Assembly: GCA_016704535.1 (NCBI GenBank)
Contig: JADIZZ010000023.1
Coordinates: 124,001 to 188,000 of the forward strand
DNA length: 64,000 nucleotides
Direction: 5' to 3'
From: Betaproteobacteria bacterium
Lineage (GTDB): Bacteria > Pseudomonadota > Gammaproteobacteria > Burkholderiales > Burkholderiaceae_C
Positions within the stretch are counted from its first letter, which is position 1; every line of letters starts with the position of its first letter. The notes under the pieces were generated by a model. The model worked only from the letters and a program-made list of their open reading frames with translations. It was not told the DNA's origin and did no database searches. The translations under genes were made by a program, and so were the position numbers. Below are positions 1-7,596 of this stretch, one piece after another.

Positions 1-82
1 CCAGGATGCGCGTGAGGTCGAGCACGCGCACGCCCGCCAGGGGTGCGGATGCGGCGCGAGGTGCAGCTTGTTGCACGCGCAT
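1..82 (-). CDS. CaiB/BaiF family CoA-transferase, N-terminal fragment at window edge
   Basis: Only the first 27 codons are inside the window. After a short Ala-rich leader the translation reads LAGVRVLDLTRILAG, the usual opening of class III (CaiB/BaiF, formyl-CoA transferase-like) CoA-transferases, which move CoA between carboxylic acids. Its ATG overlaps the TGA of the upstream acyl-CoA dehydrogenase by one base (TGATG), so it is very likely translationally coupled and the last visible member of the same catabolic operon. The family call rests on about 15 residues; the coupling is seen directly. Confidence 0.7.
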   Translation of the reverse strand, partial: MRVQQAAPRAASAPLAGVRVLDLTRIL

Positions 83-1221
83 CAGAGGCTCATGGCCTTG
101 GCAATCAGCGTGCGCTGTATCTGAGATGTGCCGCCGCCGATGGTCGATTGCATGCCTTCACGGAAGTAGCGCTCCATGTCGGCCTCGGGCAGCATGCTGT
201 GGCCGCCGAGGATCTGCATGCCGTTGCGCGTGACGGTCTGCAGCGTCTCCGAAGCCATCAGCTTGGCCATGCTGACTTCGCGTTGGCAGTGCATGCCGCG
301 CGAAGCCATGTCGGCCGCGCGGTAGACCATCAGACGCGCCGCGTCGACGGCGGTCTGCATGTCGGCCAGCATGTGGCGAATGACCTGGAACTCGTAGATC
401 TTCTTGTCGAACTGGATGCGTTCGTGCGCGTACTTCAGCGCATCGCTGACGGCCTGCTGCGCGTTGCCCACGTAAGCGGCAGACACGGCAATGCGTTCGA
501 GCTCGAGATGGTCGGTGATGATGCGCCAGCCGTCACCCGGCTCGCCCAGGACGTTGGCCTGTGGCACCACGGCGCCGTCGGCGAAGATCTCCGTCGTGCC
601 GGTGGCGCGGCGCGCCATGGTCGGCAGACGGCGAATGTCCAGGCCCGGCGTGTCGTTGGGCACGAGCAGCACGGTCAGCCCCTTGTGCTTGGCCGCCTGC
701 CTGTCCGTGCGCACCAGCATCGCGATGGTGGTGTTTGTGGCCGCCGCCCCCGAGCACCAGAGCTTCTGGCCCGTGATAGCCCAGCCGGCGTCGCGCTGTT
801 CGGCGCGCGTGCGCGTGTTCGCCGCGTCCGACCCGGCAGAGGGTTCCGAGATGGAGATCGAGAACCGCACGTCACCCCGCATGAAGGCCGGCAGGAAGCG
901 CTGCTGCTGCTCTTCGGTGCCGAACTTGACGATGTTCATCGCGGTGAAGGTCGACACCATGAAGGCGGTGGCGAAGTCGAAGCCGTAGCGCGCCAGGCCC
1001 TCGCACATCAGCGCGTAGTCGAAGATCGTGCCGCCGTCTCCGCCCTGCGCCTCGGGAATGAGCAGGCGCAGCCAGCCGAGCTTGGCCACCTTGTCGTACG
1101 CTTCGTAGGGGTAGGCGCGGTCCATGTCGCACTGCCGCACGTATCCGCAGGTGATCTCTTCCTGCATCACGCGATCGACGGTGTCGCGCCAGAACTGCTG
1201 CTCTTCGCTCAGGAAGTTCAT
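82..1221 (-). CDS. Acyl-CoA dehydrogenase family protein
   Basis: A 379-residue FAD-dependent acyl-CoA dehydrogenase, full length for the family; it oxidises an acyl-CoA to the 2-enoyl-CoA. The helical N-domain, the FAD/substrate motif SEPSAGSD (residues 125-132) and the C-terminal helical domain ending near GGGTSQIQR are all present. The Glu that most relatives carry in the C-terminal YEGT motif is Gly here. A Glu in LELER (residue 242) sits where isovaleryl-CoA dehydrogenase places its base, so I infer an IVD-type arrangement. It lies 31 bases after the MaoC gene and overlaps the CoA-transferase start. The substrate cannot be named; a branched or unusual acyl chain is plausible given the neighbours. 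Confidence 0.92.
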   Translation of the reverse strand: MNFLSEEQQFWRDTVDRVMQEEITCGYVRQCDMDRAYPYEAYDKVAKLGWLRLLIPEAQGGDGGTIFDYALMCEGLARYGFDFATAFMVSTFTAMNIVKFGTEEQQQRFLPAFMRGDVRFSISISEPSAGSDAANTRTRAEQRDAGWAITGQKLWCSGAAATNTTIAMLVRTDRQAAKHKGLTVLLVPNDTPGLDIRRLPTMARRATGTTEIFADGAVVPQANVLGEPGDGWRIITDHLELERIAVSAAYVGNAQQAVSDALKYAHERIQFDKKIYEFQVIRHMLADMQTAVDAARLMVYRAADMASRGMHCQREVSMAKLMASETLQTVTRNGMQILGGHSMLPEADMERYFREGMQSTIGGGTSQIQRTLIAKAMSL

Positions 1222-1252
1222 CGGGGTCTCTCGCAGGGTGGCGTGCGGGGTT

Positions 1253-1699
1253 TCAGTCGGCCAGCAGGCGCTGGCGACGGATCAGCAGGCTGAACTCGCA
1301 GCTCAGCACCCGCTCTGCGCGCTGGTTGACGGCCCACAACTGGGCCGTGACGACACCGTGCTTGTCGCCCTTGTCGCGCATGGCGACGATCTCGCTCTCG
1401 GCGTGCAGCGTGTCGCCGATGAAGGTGGGTTTGAGAAAGCGCAGCTTGTCCACGCCGTAGAAGGCCTCGACCACCTCCGAATCGAAGCCGAACAGCGCAT
1501 TGCTGACGACAAAAACCAGGCCGCCCTGTACCACGCGTTGGCCGAACATCGACTTCTTGGCGAACTCGGCATTGGCGTGGATCTCCAGCCAGTTGCCGGT
1601 GAGGCCGCAGAAGTTGACGACGTCGGTCTCGGTGATCGTGCGGCCTCGCGAACGGCTCTTCTGGCCGATGGCGAGTTCGCCGTAGGGCAGGTTCATCAT
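1253..1699 (-). CDS. MaoC-like hot-dog dehydratase, Asp-to-Asn at the catalytic position
   Basis: A 148-residue single hot-dog-fold protein of the MaoC/PhaJ type, which hydrates 2-enoyl-CoA in the R-specific manner. The hydratase motif is recognisable around residues 32-42 (GLTGNWLEIHA). The Asp of the usual G-D-x-N-P-x-H motif is Asn36, while His41 is kept. Asp is part of the catalytic dyad in characterised members, so activity may be reduced or altered. Two ATGs open the gene (1699 and 1696) with only a weak ribosome site. It sits 44 bases after the enoyl-CoA hydratase gene and 31 before the dehydrogenase gene, in one operon. A thioesterase-like role is the main alternative. Confidence 0.85.
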   Translation of the reverse strand: MMNLPYGELAIGQKSRSRGRTITETDVVNFCGLTGNWLEIHANAEFAKKSMFGQRVVQGGLVFVVSNALFGFDSEVVEAFYGVDKLRFLKPTFIGDTLHAESEIVAMRDKGDKHGVVTAQLWAVNQRAERVLSCEFSLLIRRQRLLAD

Positions 1700-1743
1700 G
1701 GGTGGGCCACGCTTCGAGGTCTGTGAACAGGTGACGGACAGGG

Positions 1744-2565
1744 TCAGCGGCCGAGCCAGTTCGGCGCACGCTTCTCGGCGAAGGCGCGCGGGCCTTCGCG
1801 CGCGTCCTCGCTCGCATAGACCACGCTGTGCAGCGCCTTGGAGATGGCGTAGCCAGCGTTGGCACCGTAGTCACCACTGGCCAGCAGGCCCGCCTTGCCG
1901 GCCTTCACCGACAGGGGTGCATTGCGCGCGATGGTGTGCGCCATGACTGCGGCCTTCGCGCGCACCGCTTCGGGCGTGGGCTCGATGGCATTGACAAAGC
2001 CCAAGGCATGAAACCGCTCCACCGGCAGCATTTCGGCCGTCGTGACCAGTTCCATCATCACGGCCTGCGGCAGCATCGCCACCATGTTCGCGGCCCAGGG
2101 CGTGCCCCTGCCGACGCGCGCTTCGGTGATGCCCCCCTGCGTCCCGGCCAGGCCCACGCGCATATCGGCATTGGCTGCCAGCACCATGCCTGCTGCCGTG
2201 AAGTGGCCCGTCATGGCCGCGATGATGGGCACCTGCACATGCCTCATGCGCTCGTAGAACGGGTCGGCGAGCAGGTCAAGGATGTCCTTGCCCGTGCGCT
2301 GCCGTATCTCGGCGGCTTCCTTCAGGTCCATGCCGGCGCAGAACGTGCCGCAGTCTGCGCTGGTCAGCACCACGGCCCGGATCGTCGGGTCGGCGTCGAT
2401 GGTGCTCCACAAGCCATGCAGATGCGCGTTGGCTGCCATCGACAGCGCATTGCGCCGCTCGGGCCGATTGAGTGTGATGGTGGCCACGGGGCCACAGACC
2501 TCGAAGAGCACGTGCCCCGTGGCGATTTCGTCTGCGGAGTCAGTAACGCGCATGCGGGCCATCAT
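1744..2565 (-). CDS. Enoyl-CoA hydratase/isomerase (crotonase) family protein
   Basis: A crotonase-superfamily protein of 273 residues from the chosen start. TITLNRPERRNALS near the N-terminus and CAGMDLKE give the CoA-binding and oxyanion-hole signatures, and TEARVG keeps a Glu in the active-site helix region. I chose ATG 2565 because AAAAGGA (2575-2581) lies 9 bases upstream; ATG 2574 abuts that site and ATG 2562 is another option. It is the first gene of the minus-strand acyl-CoA operon and is divergent from an IclR gene across about 200 bases. It probably acts on the product of the dehydrogenase; hydration, isomerisation or hydrolysis cannot be separated from sequence. Confidence 0.88.
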   Translation of the reverse strand: MMARMRVTDSADEIATGHVLFEVCGPVATITLNRPERRNALSMAANAHLHGLWSTIDADPTIRAVVLTSADCGTFCAGMDLKEAAEIRQRTGKDILDLLADPFYERMRHVQVPIIAAMTGHFTAAGMVLAANADMRVGLAGTQGGITEARVGRGTPWAANMVAMLPQAVMMELVTTAEMLPVERFHALGFVNAIEPTPEAVRAKAAVMAHTIARNAPLSVKAGKAGLLASGDYGANAGYAISKALHSVVYASEDAREGPRAFAEKRAPNWLGR

Positions 2566-2593
2566 ATGAGTCATTCCTTTTCGAGATTGATGA

Positions 2594-2670
2594 TTCCATT
2601 CGGAAAGTGGGAGAGCACAGGACTGGAACGCTCCGCAAGGTTGCAGCCGATCGGATAATTCCATCCTGAA
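2594..2670. promoter_or_regulatory. Candidate IclR operator pair in the divergent control region
   Basis: Between the catabolic operon and the first IclR gene are two related 12-base elements: TTCCATTCGGAA (2594-2605), an inverted repeat of TTCC/GGAA, and TTCCATCCTGAA (2659-2670), an imperfect copy matching at 10 of 12 positions. IclR proteins bind short palindromes in such divergent regions, so these are plausible operators for one or both neighbouring regulators. The link is inferred from position only. Confidence 0.35.
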
Positions 2671-2770
2671 GTTGCGGCGCCGAAGGCGGATCGGGACTGA
2701 TTTGCCTGCAGAATGCGATGCGGCAGTTCCTTTTCCCCGCCTTTAATTTCATTTTGATTAAGGATCGTTA

Positions 2771-3559
2771 GTGGTTTACCCAGGGCCATCCTCAGAAGCC
2801 GGCAACACCGTGCGTGTGCTCGCACGCGGGCTCACACTGATCAAGGCGTTCTGCCCGCGCAACCTGCCGTTGACCAATGGCGAACTCGCCAGGGCAACCG
2901 GCTTGCCGCGCCCGACCATCTCGCGAATCACGGCTACGCTGACGCGGCTTCGCTACCTGGAGTACCTGCCCGAGCCGGCCAGCTACAGGCTGGGAGTCGC
3001 CGCGCTGGCGCTGGGCTTCGGGGCGCTTTCGGGGCTGGACGTGCGACTGCGTGCGCGCGCCCGCATGCAGCGATTTGCCGACAGCGAGGACTTGCTGGTG
3101 GTGCTGGCCACCCGCGACGGCATGGCGATGGTGTGCCACGAGGTGTGCCGCGGCCGCGGCGCGCTCACCATCCGCGTGGGCGTCGGTTCGCGCCTCCTGC
3201 TGCCCCACTCGGCCATGGGCCGCGCGTGGATCGCGTCGCTCCCAGATCAGCCGCATCGCGCGTTGATGGAGGAACTCCAGGCCCGCTTCCCGCACGAGCA
3301 GCTGGGCGGCGTGATGGACGAGGCGGCGACCCAGATCCAGTCCGTGGGCTTCTGCGTCACGGTGAGTTCGCTCGAGCCCGACGTCAACAGCGTGGCGACG
3401 CCCTTGGGCTATGCGCTGGCGCCGGGCCAGTATGTGCTGGGGTGCTCGGTGCCCGCATTCCGTTACCCGCCCGAGCGATGCCGCCAAGAACTGGGCCCGC
3501 GTCTGCTGCAGTTGCGACACGAGATCGAGCGTGACCTGCAGCCGACGGGAGCGCACTGA
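2771..3559 (+). CDS. IclR family transcriptional regulator (first of two)
   Basis: A 262-residue protein with an N-terminal winged helix (about residues 15-75, with LTNGELARATGLPRPTISR as the HTH) and a C-terminal IclR effector-binding domain. The start is GTG, supported by AGGA at 2761-2764, six bases upstream in an AT-rich promoter-like stretch. It is divergent from the acyl-CoA operon and one base ahead of a second IclR gene. IclR proteins of this layout usually control the adjacent catabolic genes in response to a pathway intermediate. The effector is unknown. Confidence 0.9.
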   Translation: MVYPGPSSEAGNTVRVLARGLTLIKAFCPRNLPLTNGELARATGLPRPTISRITATLTRLRYLEYLPEPASYRLGVAALALGFGALSGLDVRLRARARMQRFADSEDLLVVLATRDGMAMVCHEVCRGRGALTIRVGVGSRLLLPHSAMGRAWIASLPDQPHRALMEELQARFPHEQLGGVMDEAATQIQSVGFCVTVSSLEPDVNSVATPLGYALAPGQYVLGCSVPAFRYPPERCRQELGPRLLQLRHEIERDLQPTGAH

Positions 3560-3560
3560 C

Positions 3561-4394
3561 ATGCGACGGCCAAGGATCCAGTCGATCGACGATGCCCAGC
3601 CGACCGCCGCAGCCACGGCGGTCGACTCGCTGCAGCGCGGACTCGAAGCACTGCGCTGCTTCGGCCCGGGTGATGACGCTCTCGATGTCGCGGAACTTGC
3701 GCGGCGCCTTGGCTTGTCAAAGCCCACCGCGCGCCGCCTTCTCGACACACTGGAGCAGCACGGCTTTCTGCTGCGGGTGCCCGGCACCGACAGGTTCGCG
3801 CTGCACGTGGCTTGTCTGATCGTTGGCCAGGCGGTGCTCGGCAGCTCGGTTCTGGTGAAGGCGGCACGCCCCCTGCTGCTGCAGTTTGCAGAGCGCTTCA
3901 ACGTGAGCGTGCTGGCCTGTGTGCAGGAGCGAAACGACATGCTCGTGCTTGCCCAGGCCGCAGCGCCCGGCGCACCATCCGGGGCGCCGAGCGCGGGCAT
4001 GCGCCTCCCTTTGGCCGGCACCGCCCTGGGTCACGCCTGGCTGTGGATGCAGTCGGCGCAGGTGCAGGCCGATTGGCTGGCCAATCTGCGCAGCGAGTCG
4101 GGTACTGGCGTGTCGCAGGCGGCACGGGTCTACCGCGCATTCCAGGAACTGGAGGAGCGGGGTGTATGCCAGGCGCCCGACGCCAGCCGCCGCGAGCTGA
4201 CATGTTTCGCCGCGCCAGTCCTCTTGCCCGACGGCATCCTGGCCGTGGTCGGCTGCATGCGGGCCGACGGAGGAGGCCGGGACCGCGTGCGGCTGGAGCG
4301 GGAATGCTCCGCCGGACTTGCCGTACTGGCTTCGGAGATGCGTGCCGAAGCCGGCCGCCAACGAGCCCGGCGGTCCAGCGCTTCGCCAAGCTGA
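3561..4394 (+). CDS. IclR family transcriptional regulator (second of two)
   Basis: A 277-residue IclR protein with an HTH at about residues 43-75 (LDVAELARRLGLSKPTARRLL) followed by the effector domain. The ATG is one base after the TGA of the first IclR gene, so the two are cotranscribed and probably coupled. The open frame extends further upstream, but this start gives the normal family length and begins just before the conserved region. The effector domain is divergent from that of the partner, so this is not a simple recent duplication. The pair may bind different effectors or act together on the divergent operon. Confidence 0.88.
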   Translation: MRRPRIQSIDDAQPTAAATAVDSLQRGLEALRCFGPGDDALDVAELARRLGLSKPTARRLLDTLEQHGFLLRVPGTDRFALHVACLIVGQAVLGSSVLVKAARPLLLQFAERFNVSVLACVQERNDMLVLAQAAAPGAPSGAPSAGMRLPLAGTALGHAWLWMQSAQVQADWLANLRSESGTGVSQAARVYRAFQELEERGVCQAPDASRRELTCFAAPVLLPDGILAVVGCMRADGGGRDRVRLERECSAGLAVLASEMRAEAGRQRARRSSASPS

Positions 4395-4567
4395 CCCGGT
4401 GCCGCGCCCTGACCAGGACGGACGTGAGCCAACACCACTCTCGGTATCCGGATCATGTGGGGCAAGAACCCCCCCGGCGGACACGTCTTCTCGCCATCCA
4501 CCCGCCGCGCTCAGCCCATACAGTTGCAGGCCCGACGCACCCCGCGTCATCCGGAGACACCATCAGC

Positions 4568-4942
4568 ATGTTCTCGCACATCATGATCGGCACCAACAAT
4601 CTGGAACGCGCCAAAGCCTTCTACGACGCGGTGCTCGGCACGCTGGGCGTGCAGGCGGGGTTCGTCGACGGCCACCGCGTCTTCTGGCGCACCAAGACTG
4701 GCACCTTCTCCGTGTCAGTGCCCATAGACGGCCAATTGGCAACGGTGGGCAACGGCAGCACGGTCGGCTTCGCCTGCGAATCGGCAGCGCAAGCTGCTGC
4801 ATGGCATGCCGCCGGCCTGGCCAATGGCGGCACGGCCATCGAAGACCCGCCTGGCGTGCGTGGGGGCACCATGTTCCTGGCCTACCTGCGCGACCCCGAC
4901 GGCAACAAGATCTGCGGCCTTTACCGCTTGCCCAAGGCCTGA
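4568..4942 (+). CDS. VOC (glyoxalase/bleomycin-resistance/dioxygenase) family protein
   Basis: A 124-residue single-module vicinal-oxygen-chelate protein. It opens with FSHIMIGTNNLERAKAFYDA and closes with FLAYLRDPDGNKICGLY, the typical beta-alpha-beta-beta-beta ends of the fold. The start at ATG 4568 begins exactly at the fold, with GGAG about 11 bases upstream. Proteins of this size range from metal enzymes to binding proteins, and no specific reaction can be assigned. It stands alone after 173 bases of spacer from the IclR pair and points toward the convergent MoaD-like gene. Confidence 0.88.
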   Translation: MFSHIMIGTNNLERAKAFYDAVLGTLGVQAGFVDGHRVFWRTKTGTFSVSVPIDGQLATVGNGSTVGFACESAAQAAAWHAAGLANGGTAIEDPPGVRGGTMFLAYLRDPDGNKICGLYRLPKA

Positions 4943-5013
4943 ACGCGGCCTCCGCGCTGGCCTCACCGAGCGCGACGAAGCTGACCGCGCGCTGCTGCAC
5001 CAGGCCGGTGGCT

Positions 5014-5271
5014 TCAGCCCCCGCTGAGCGCCAGCACGACCGCCACGAAATCGTCCGGCTGCAGGGCATGCTGCAGCTCGCGCACACCGACGCCATTCAC
5101 GAAGATGCGCATGTTGGGCCGCAGCAGGCGCTGCTCGTCGACGACGCGGAAACGCAGCCCGGGATAGCGGCGCTCGAGATCGTCGAACAGCTCGTCCAGC
5201 GTGTCGCCGAAGGCCTCGACCTGCGACTCACGCGTGTACGAGCGCAGCGCGCCCGGGATCAGCACCTTCAT
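5014..5271 (-). CDS. MoaD/ThiS-like ubiquitin-fold protein ending in Gly-Gly
   Basis: An 85-residue beta-grasp protein with the MoaD/ThiS pattern: MKVLIPGALRSY strand, a central helix (DTLDELFDDLERRYPGL), and a tail ending LALSGG. The terminal Gly-Gly is what E1-like enzymes adenylate in sulfur carriers and in archaeal SAMP modifiers. An upstream in-frame ATG at 5301 is possible, but ATG 5271 starts right at the first strand. It follows the BNR-repeat gene by 37 bases on the same strand. No MoaE, ThiG, ThiF/MoeB or JAB gene is in the window, so its partner must be elsewhere or is the BNR protein. The fold is well supported; the role is unknown. Confidence 0.85.
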   Translation of the reverse strand: MKVLIPGALRSYTRESQVEAFGDTLDELFDDLERRYPGLRFRVVDEQRLLRPNMRIFVNGVGVRELQHALQPDDFVAVVLALSGG

Positions 5272-5308
5272 CGGCCCGCCCCCGGCCGTCCCCTGCTGCA
5301 CCCGAGGT

Positions 5309-6526
5309 TCACGTGAGCTCTGCCACTTCGACGGCGTAGATCTCCGGCAGATGGCGCGCGAGGTTGGACCAGCGCGCGCCCTCGTCGCGCCCGATCCACA
5401 GTTCGCCGGCGGTGGTGCCCAGGTAGAGCGCCGGCCGGGCCAACGCGTCCACTGTCATCGCCTGGCGCTTCACCGTCCACCAGGCCTGGCTCTCGGGCAG
5501 GCCCTGGTCCAGCCGCTGCCAGGTGCGGCCGGCGTTGCGCGTGACATAGGCCGCCGGTCGTCCGTCGGGGCTGGTGCGCGGCCACACGGTGTTGCCGTCC
5601 ATCGGAAAGACCCAGGCCGTGTCGGCGTCACGCGGGTGCACCACCATCGGGAAGCCGATGTCGCCCACGCGCTTGGGCATCTTGCGGCCGATGCGCTGCC
5701 AGGTGTCTGCCGCTGCGTCACCCGAACCGCCCTGCGCCCGGTCGATGCGGTAGATGCCGAAGTGGTTCTGCTGGTAAAGCCGGTCGGGGTCGCCCGGGCA
5801 CAGCCGCACGCAGTGCGGGTCGTGGAAGCTCGGGTTGCCCGCATCGCCGCTTTCGAACACCTCCATGCCCTTGATCAGCGTCGACCAGCTGCGGCCGGCG
5901 TCGCGCGACTCGTGCACGCCACCGCCCGACATCGCGAAGTAGAGGTGCGCCGCGTCGCGTGGATCGACGATGACCGAGTGCAGCTTCGGCCCGTCGGGTG
6001 TGCCGTCCTGCACCGTGCCCATCCACTCGCGAAAGTTAGCGTCGTCGTTCACGGCGGGCAGCGACGCCCAGCTGACGCCGCCATCCTCCGAGCGGAACAG
6101 GCCTTGCGGCGAGGTGCCGGCGTACCACGTGTCGCGTTCGCTGGCGTGACCGGGCGTCAACCAGAAGGTGTGGTCGACAGAGCGGCCGGGCAGGCCCCCG
6201 GTGGGTGGGGCGAAGGCCGGGGGTTGGCGTGCCTCCTTCCAAGTGCGGCCCAGGTTGGTGGAGCGGAAGATCGTCGGGCCCAGGTGGCCGGTCTTGGCCG
6301 CGGCCAGCAGCGTCCGGCCGTCACGCGGGTCCAGCTGCACGTGGCTGATGATGTGACCCAGGAAGCGCGGGCCATCCACCTTCCAGGTCTTGCGGCCGGC
6401 GTCGCCATGAAAGAACCACGCACCCTTGCGCGTGGCCACCATGACGACGAGACGTGTGGCGGCAGCCGACTTGCGAGGGGCCGCTGCCTTGCGGGAAGCC
6501 GGGGCCTGGGCGGACGTTGGGCTCAT
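5309..6526 (-). CDS. BNR/Asp-box beta-propeller protein (sialidase-like fold)
   Basis: A 405-residue protein after choosing ATG 6526, which has AAGGA seven bases upstream. After a basic, Ala-rich N-terminus it carries at least four Asp-box motifs (FRSTNLGRTW, FRSEDGGVSW, HESRDAGRSW, YVTRNAGRTW) spaced along a beta-propeller, as in sialidases and sortilin-type glycosyl-hydrolase-like proteins. No sialidase catalytic set is evident and there is no clear signal peptide, so the enzyme name should not be used. It is followed 37 bases later by the MoaD/ThiS-like gene, and the two are probably one operon. Whether the small protein modifies it or supplies sulfur is unknown. Confidence 0.85.
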   Translation of the reverse strand: MSPTSAQAPASRKAAAPRKSAAATRLVVMVATRKGAWFFHGDAGRKTWKVDGPRFLGHIISHVQLDPRDGRTLLAAAKTGHLGPTIFRSTNLGRTWKEARQPPAFAPPTGGLPGRSVDHTFWLTPGHASERDTWYAGTSPQGLFRSEDGGVSWASLPAVNDDANFREWMGTVQDGTPDGPKLHSVIVDPRDAAHLYFAMSGGGVHESRDAGRSWSTLIKGMEVFESGDAGNPSFHDPHCVRLCPGDPDRLYQQNHFGIYRIDRAQGGSGDAAADTWQRIGRKMPKRVGDIGFPMVVHPRDADTAWVFPMDGNTVWPRTSPDGRPAAYVTRNAGRTWQRLDQGLPESQAWWTVKRQAMTVDALARPALYLGTTAGELWIGRDEGARWSNLARHLPEIYAVEVAELT

Positions 6527-6581
6527 TGGGGTTTCCTTGGCAGGTGTTGACGAAAGGACTGCGGGCACAGAGGAGCCGTTC

Positions 6582-6942
6582 TCAGAGTCTGACGATCTGT
6601 CTGAAGCCCCCCCGGAAACATGCGCTGGCGGTGGAAGGGCATGGACTTCGCGTCGACCTGGACCATCAGCGGATCGGCCATCACCTTCTTGTTCACGGCG
6701 TCGCGATGTCGGCGCGACTTGAAGACGATCCACGAGAAGACCACCAGCTCGTCGGGCTTCAGCTTCACGGCTTGCGGGAACGATGTCAACTTGCCGGGCT
6801 TCACGTCGTCGGCGGCGCACTCATGCACCTCCAGCGCACCGTGCTGCATCCACAGCTTGCCGAACTAACGCGCCATGCGCCGGTAGTCGGCGAGCTTGTC
6901 CTTGGGCACCGGAACCACGAATTCATCGACATACACGCTCAT
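6582..6942 (-). pseudogene. DUF1428 (YbaA-like) gene broken by a nonsense codon and a frameshift
   Basis: Starting at ATG 6942 the frame reads MSVYVDEFVVPVPKDKL, the standard opening of DUF1428 proteins. After 25 codons it meets TAG (6865-6867). The same frame then continues FGKLWMQHGALEVHEC and onward with normal family sequence as far as MFPGG. There a run of seven G (minus strand, about 6607-6613) shifts the frame. With six G the ending becomes GGFRQIVRL and a stop at 6582-6584, the normal C-terminus. Restored, it would encode about 119 residues, the family length. Two lesions in one 360-base gene suggest true decay, although the homopolymer lesion alone could be a sequencing error. Confidence 0.85.
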
Positions 6943-7034
6943 GGTTGGCCTCCTTCAGGCGCGGTGTGGTGCACACGGGCGAGCGGAAGCTCCGCCGCCG
7001 GGCCGTGCCCGCGGTTGATGGCCGCGGCGCCTGG

Positions 7035-7166
7035 CCGCACTGGGGCGGTTACCGCCTGATGCCCGACGCCTGGGAATCCCGCCAGGGCCGCAAGAGCCGG
7101 CTGGACGACCGGCTGCGCTACCGACGGGATGCAGGCCAGTGGGTACGCGAGCGGCTGGCGCCGTGA
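7035..7166 (+). pseudogene. pdxH: 3' remnant of a pyridoxamine 5'-phosphate oxidase-like gene
   Basis: The last 43 codons before TGA at 7164-7166 read PHWGGYRLMPDAWE, then QGRKSRLDDRLRYRR and WVRERLAP, which is the C-terminus of PdxH-type flavin oxidases (pyridoxal phosphate synthesis and salvage). The match may extend weakly to about 6990, but no upstream PdxH sequence follows and there is no start. The active-site SRLHDR of functional enzymes reads SRLDDR, so the active-site His is lost. It is a stranded tail, not a gene. Confidence 0.7.
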
Positions 7167-7180
7167 ACGGGCGCAATCGG

Positions 7181-7318
7181 CCATTGCCGACAGTCGTGAC
7201 AGATCTGACTTCGCTCAACCCGGACCAGGACCGGCTCGCGATCGTGACCGAGATGGTCGTTGCGCCCGACGCTTCGATCACGCAGGCGACGCTCTACCGT
7301 GCGACGGTAAACGATGGG
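7181..7318 (+). pseudogene. Fragment of an RNB-domain (RNase II/R-type) ribonuclease gene
   Basis: About 45 codons read TDLTSLNPDQDRLAIVTEM, then a stretch ending TLYRATVND. This resembles the part of the RNB catalytic domain where RNase II/R enzymes have S-L-N-x-x-x-D-R-L followed by an E-M strand and an F/YxA strand. There is no start codon or flanking RNB sequence: homology begins about 15 bases after the PdxH-like stop and ends near 7318. Frame and family are my reading of a short segment; a protein search would settle it. Confidence 0.5.
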
Positions 7319-7365
7319 CCTGAACGGACGACGAAGCCGTCATCGCTCTGGCTGCAGGTGCGGCA

Positions 7366-7596
7366 CTACCGGGCGCTTCCAGCATCCGGTCCTTTGGGTT
7401 CGATGAAGCCGGCAACGCCGTCCCCCGGGCCGGTTGGAGGCACCGACTCGATCGAGCCGGTCTTGTGTTCATCCACACCTTCGATGCTGCTGCGTCCCGG
7501 CGTTGCCGGTTCGCTGGAAGGGTCCACGACCGTTTCGCTGACGTCCGGGGGCGGGGGTAGATCGCGGCTTCGGTGAACCTTGGCCTTGCGCTTCAT
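7366..7596 (-). CDS. Small hypothetical protein, Pro/Asp-rich
   Basis: A 76-residue frame beginning MKRKAKVHRSRDLPPPPD with GGAG six bases upstream of the ATG. The body is polar and disordered-looking (VSETVVDPSSEPATPGRSS), with no membrane segment, cysteines or recognisable domain. The ribosome site and the natural start favour a real short gene, but it borders the decayed stretch at 6.6-7.3 kb and could be spurious. I do not recognise it. Confidence 0.4.
   Translation of the reverse strand: MKRKAKVHRSRDLPPPPDVSETVVDPSSEPATPGRSSIEGVDEHKTGSIESVPPTGPGDGVAGFIEPKGPDAGSAR

Noticed and set aside
43..1293. Long open frames on the plus strand opposite the acyl-CoA dehydrogenase
   Set aside because: They are antisense shadows with no domain content, as expected in high-GC DNA; the minus-strand gene has all family motifs.
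5309..6526. Active sialidase
   Set aside because: Asp-box repeats give the fold only; no Arg triad/Tyr/Glu set of sialidases is seen and there is no signal peptide.
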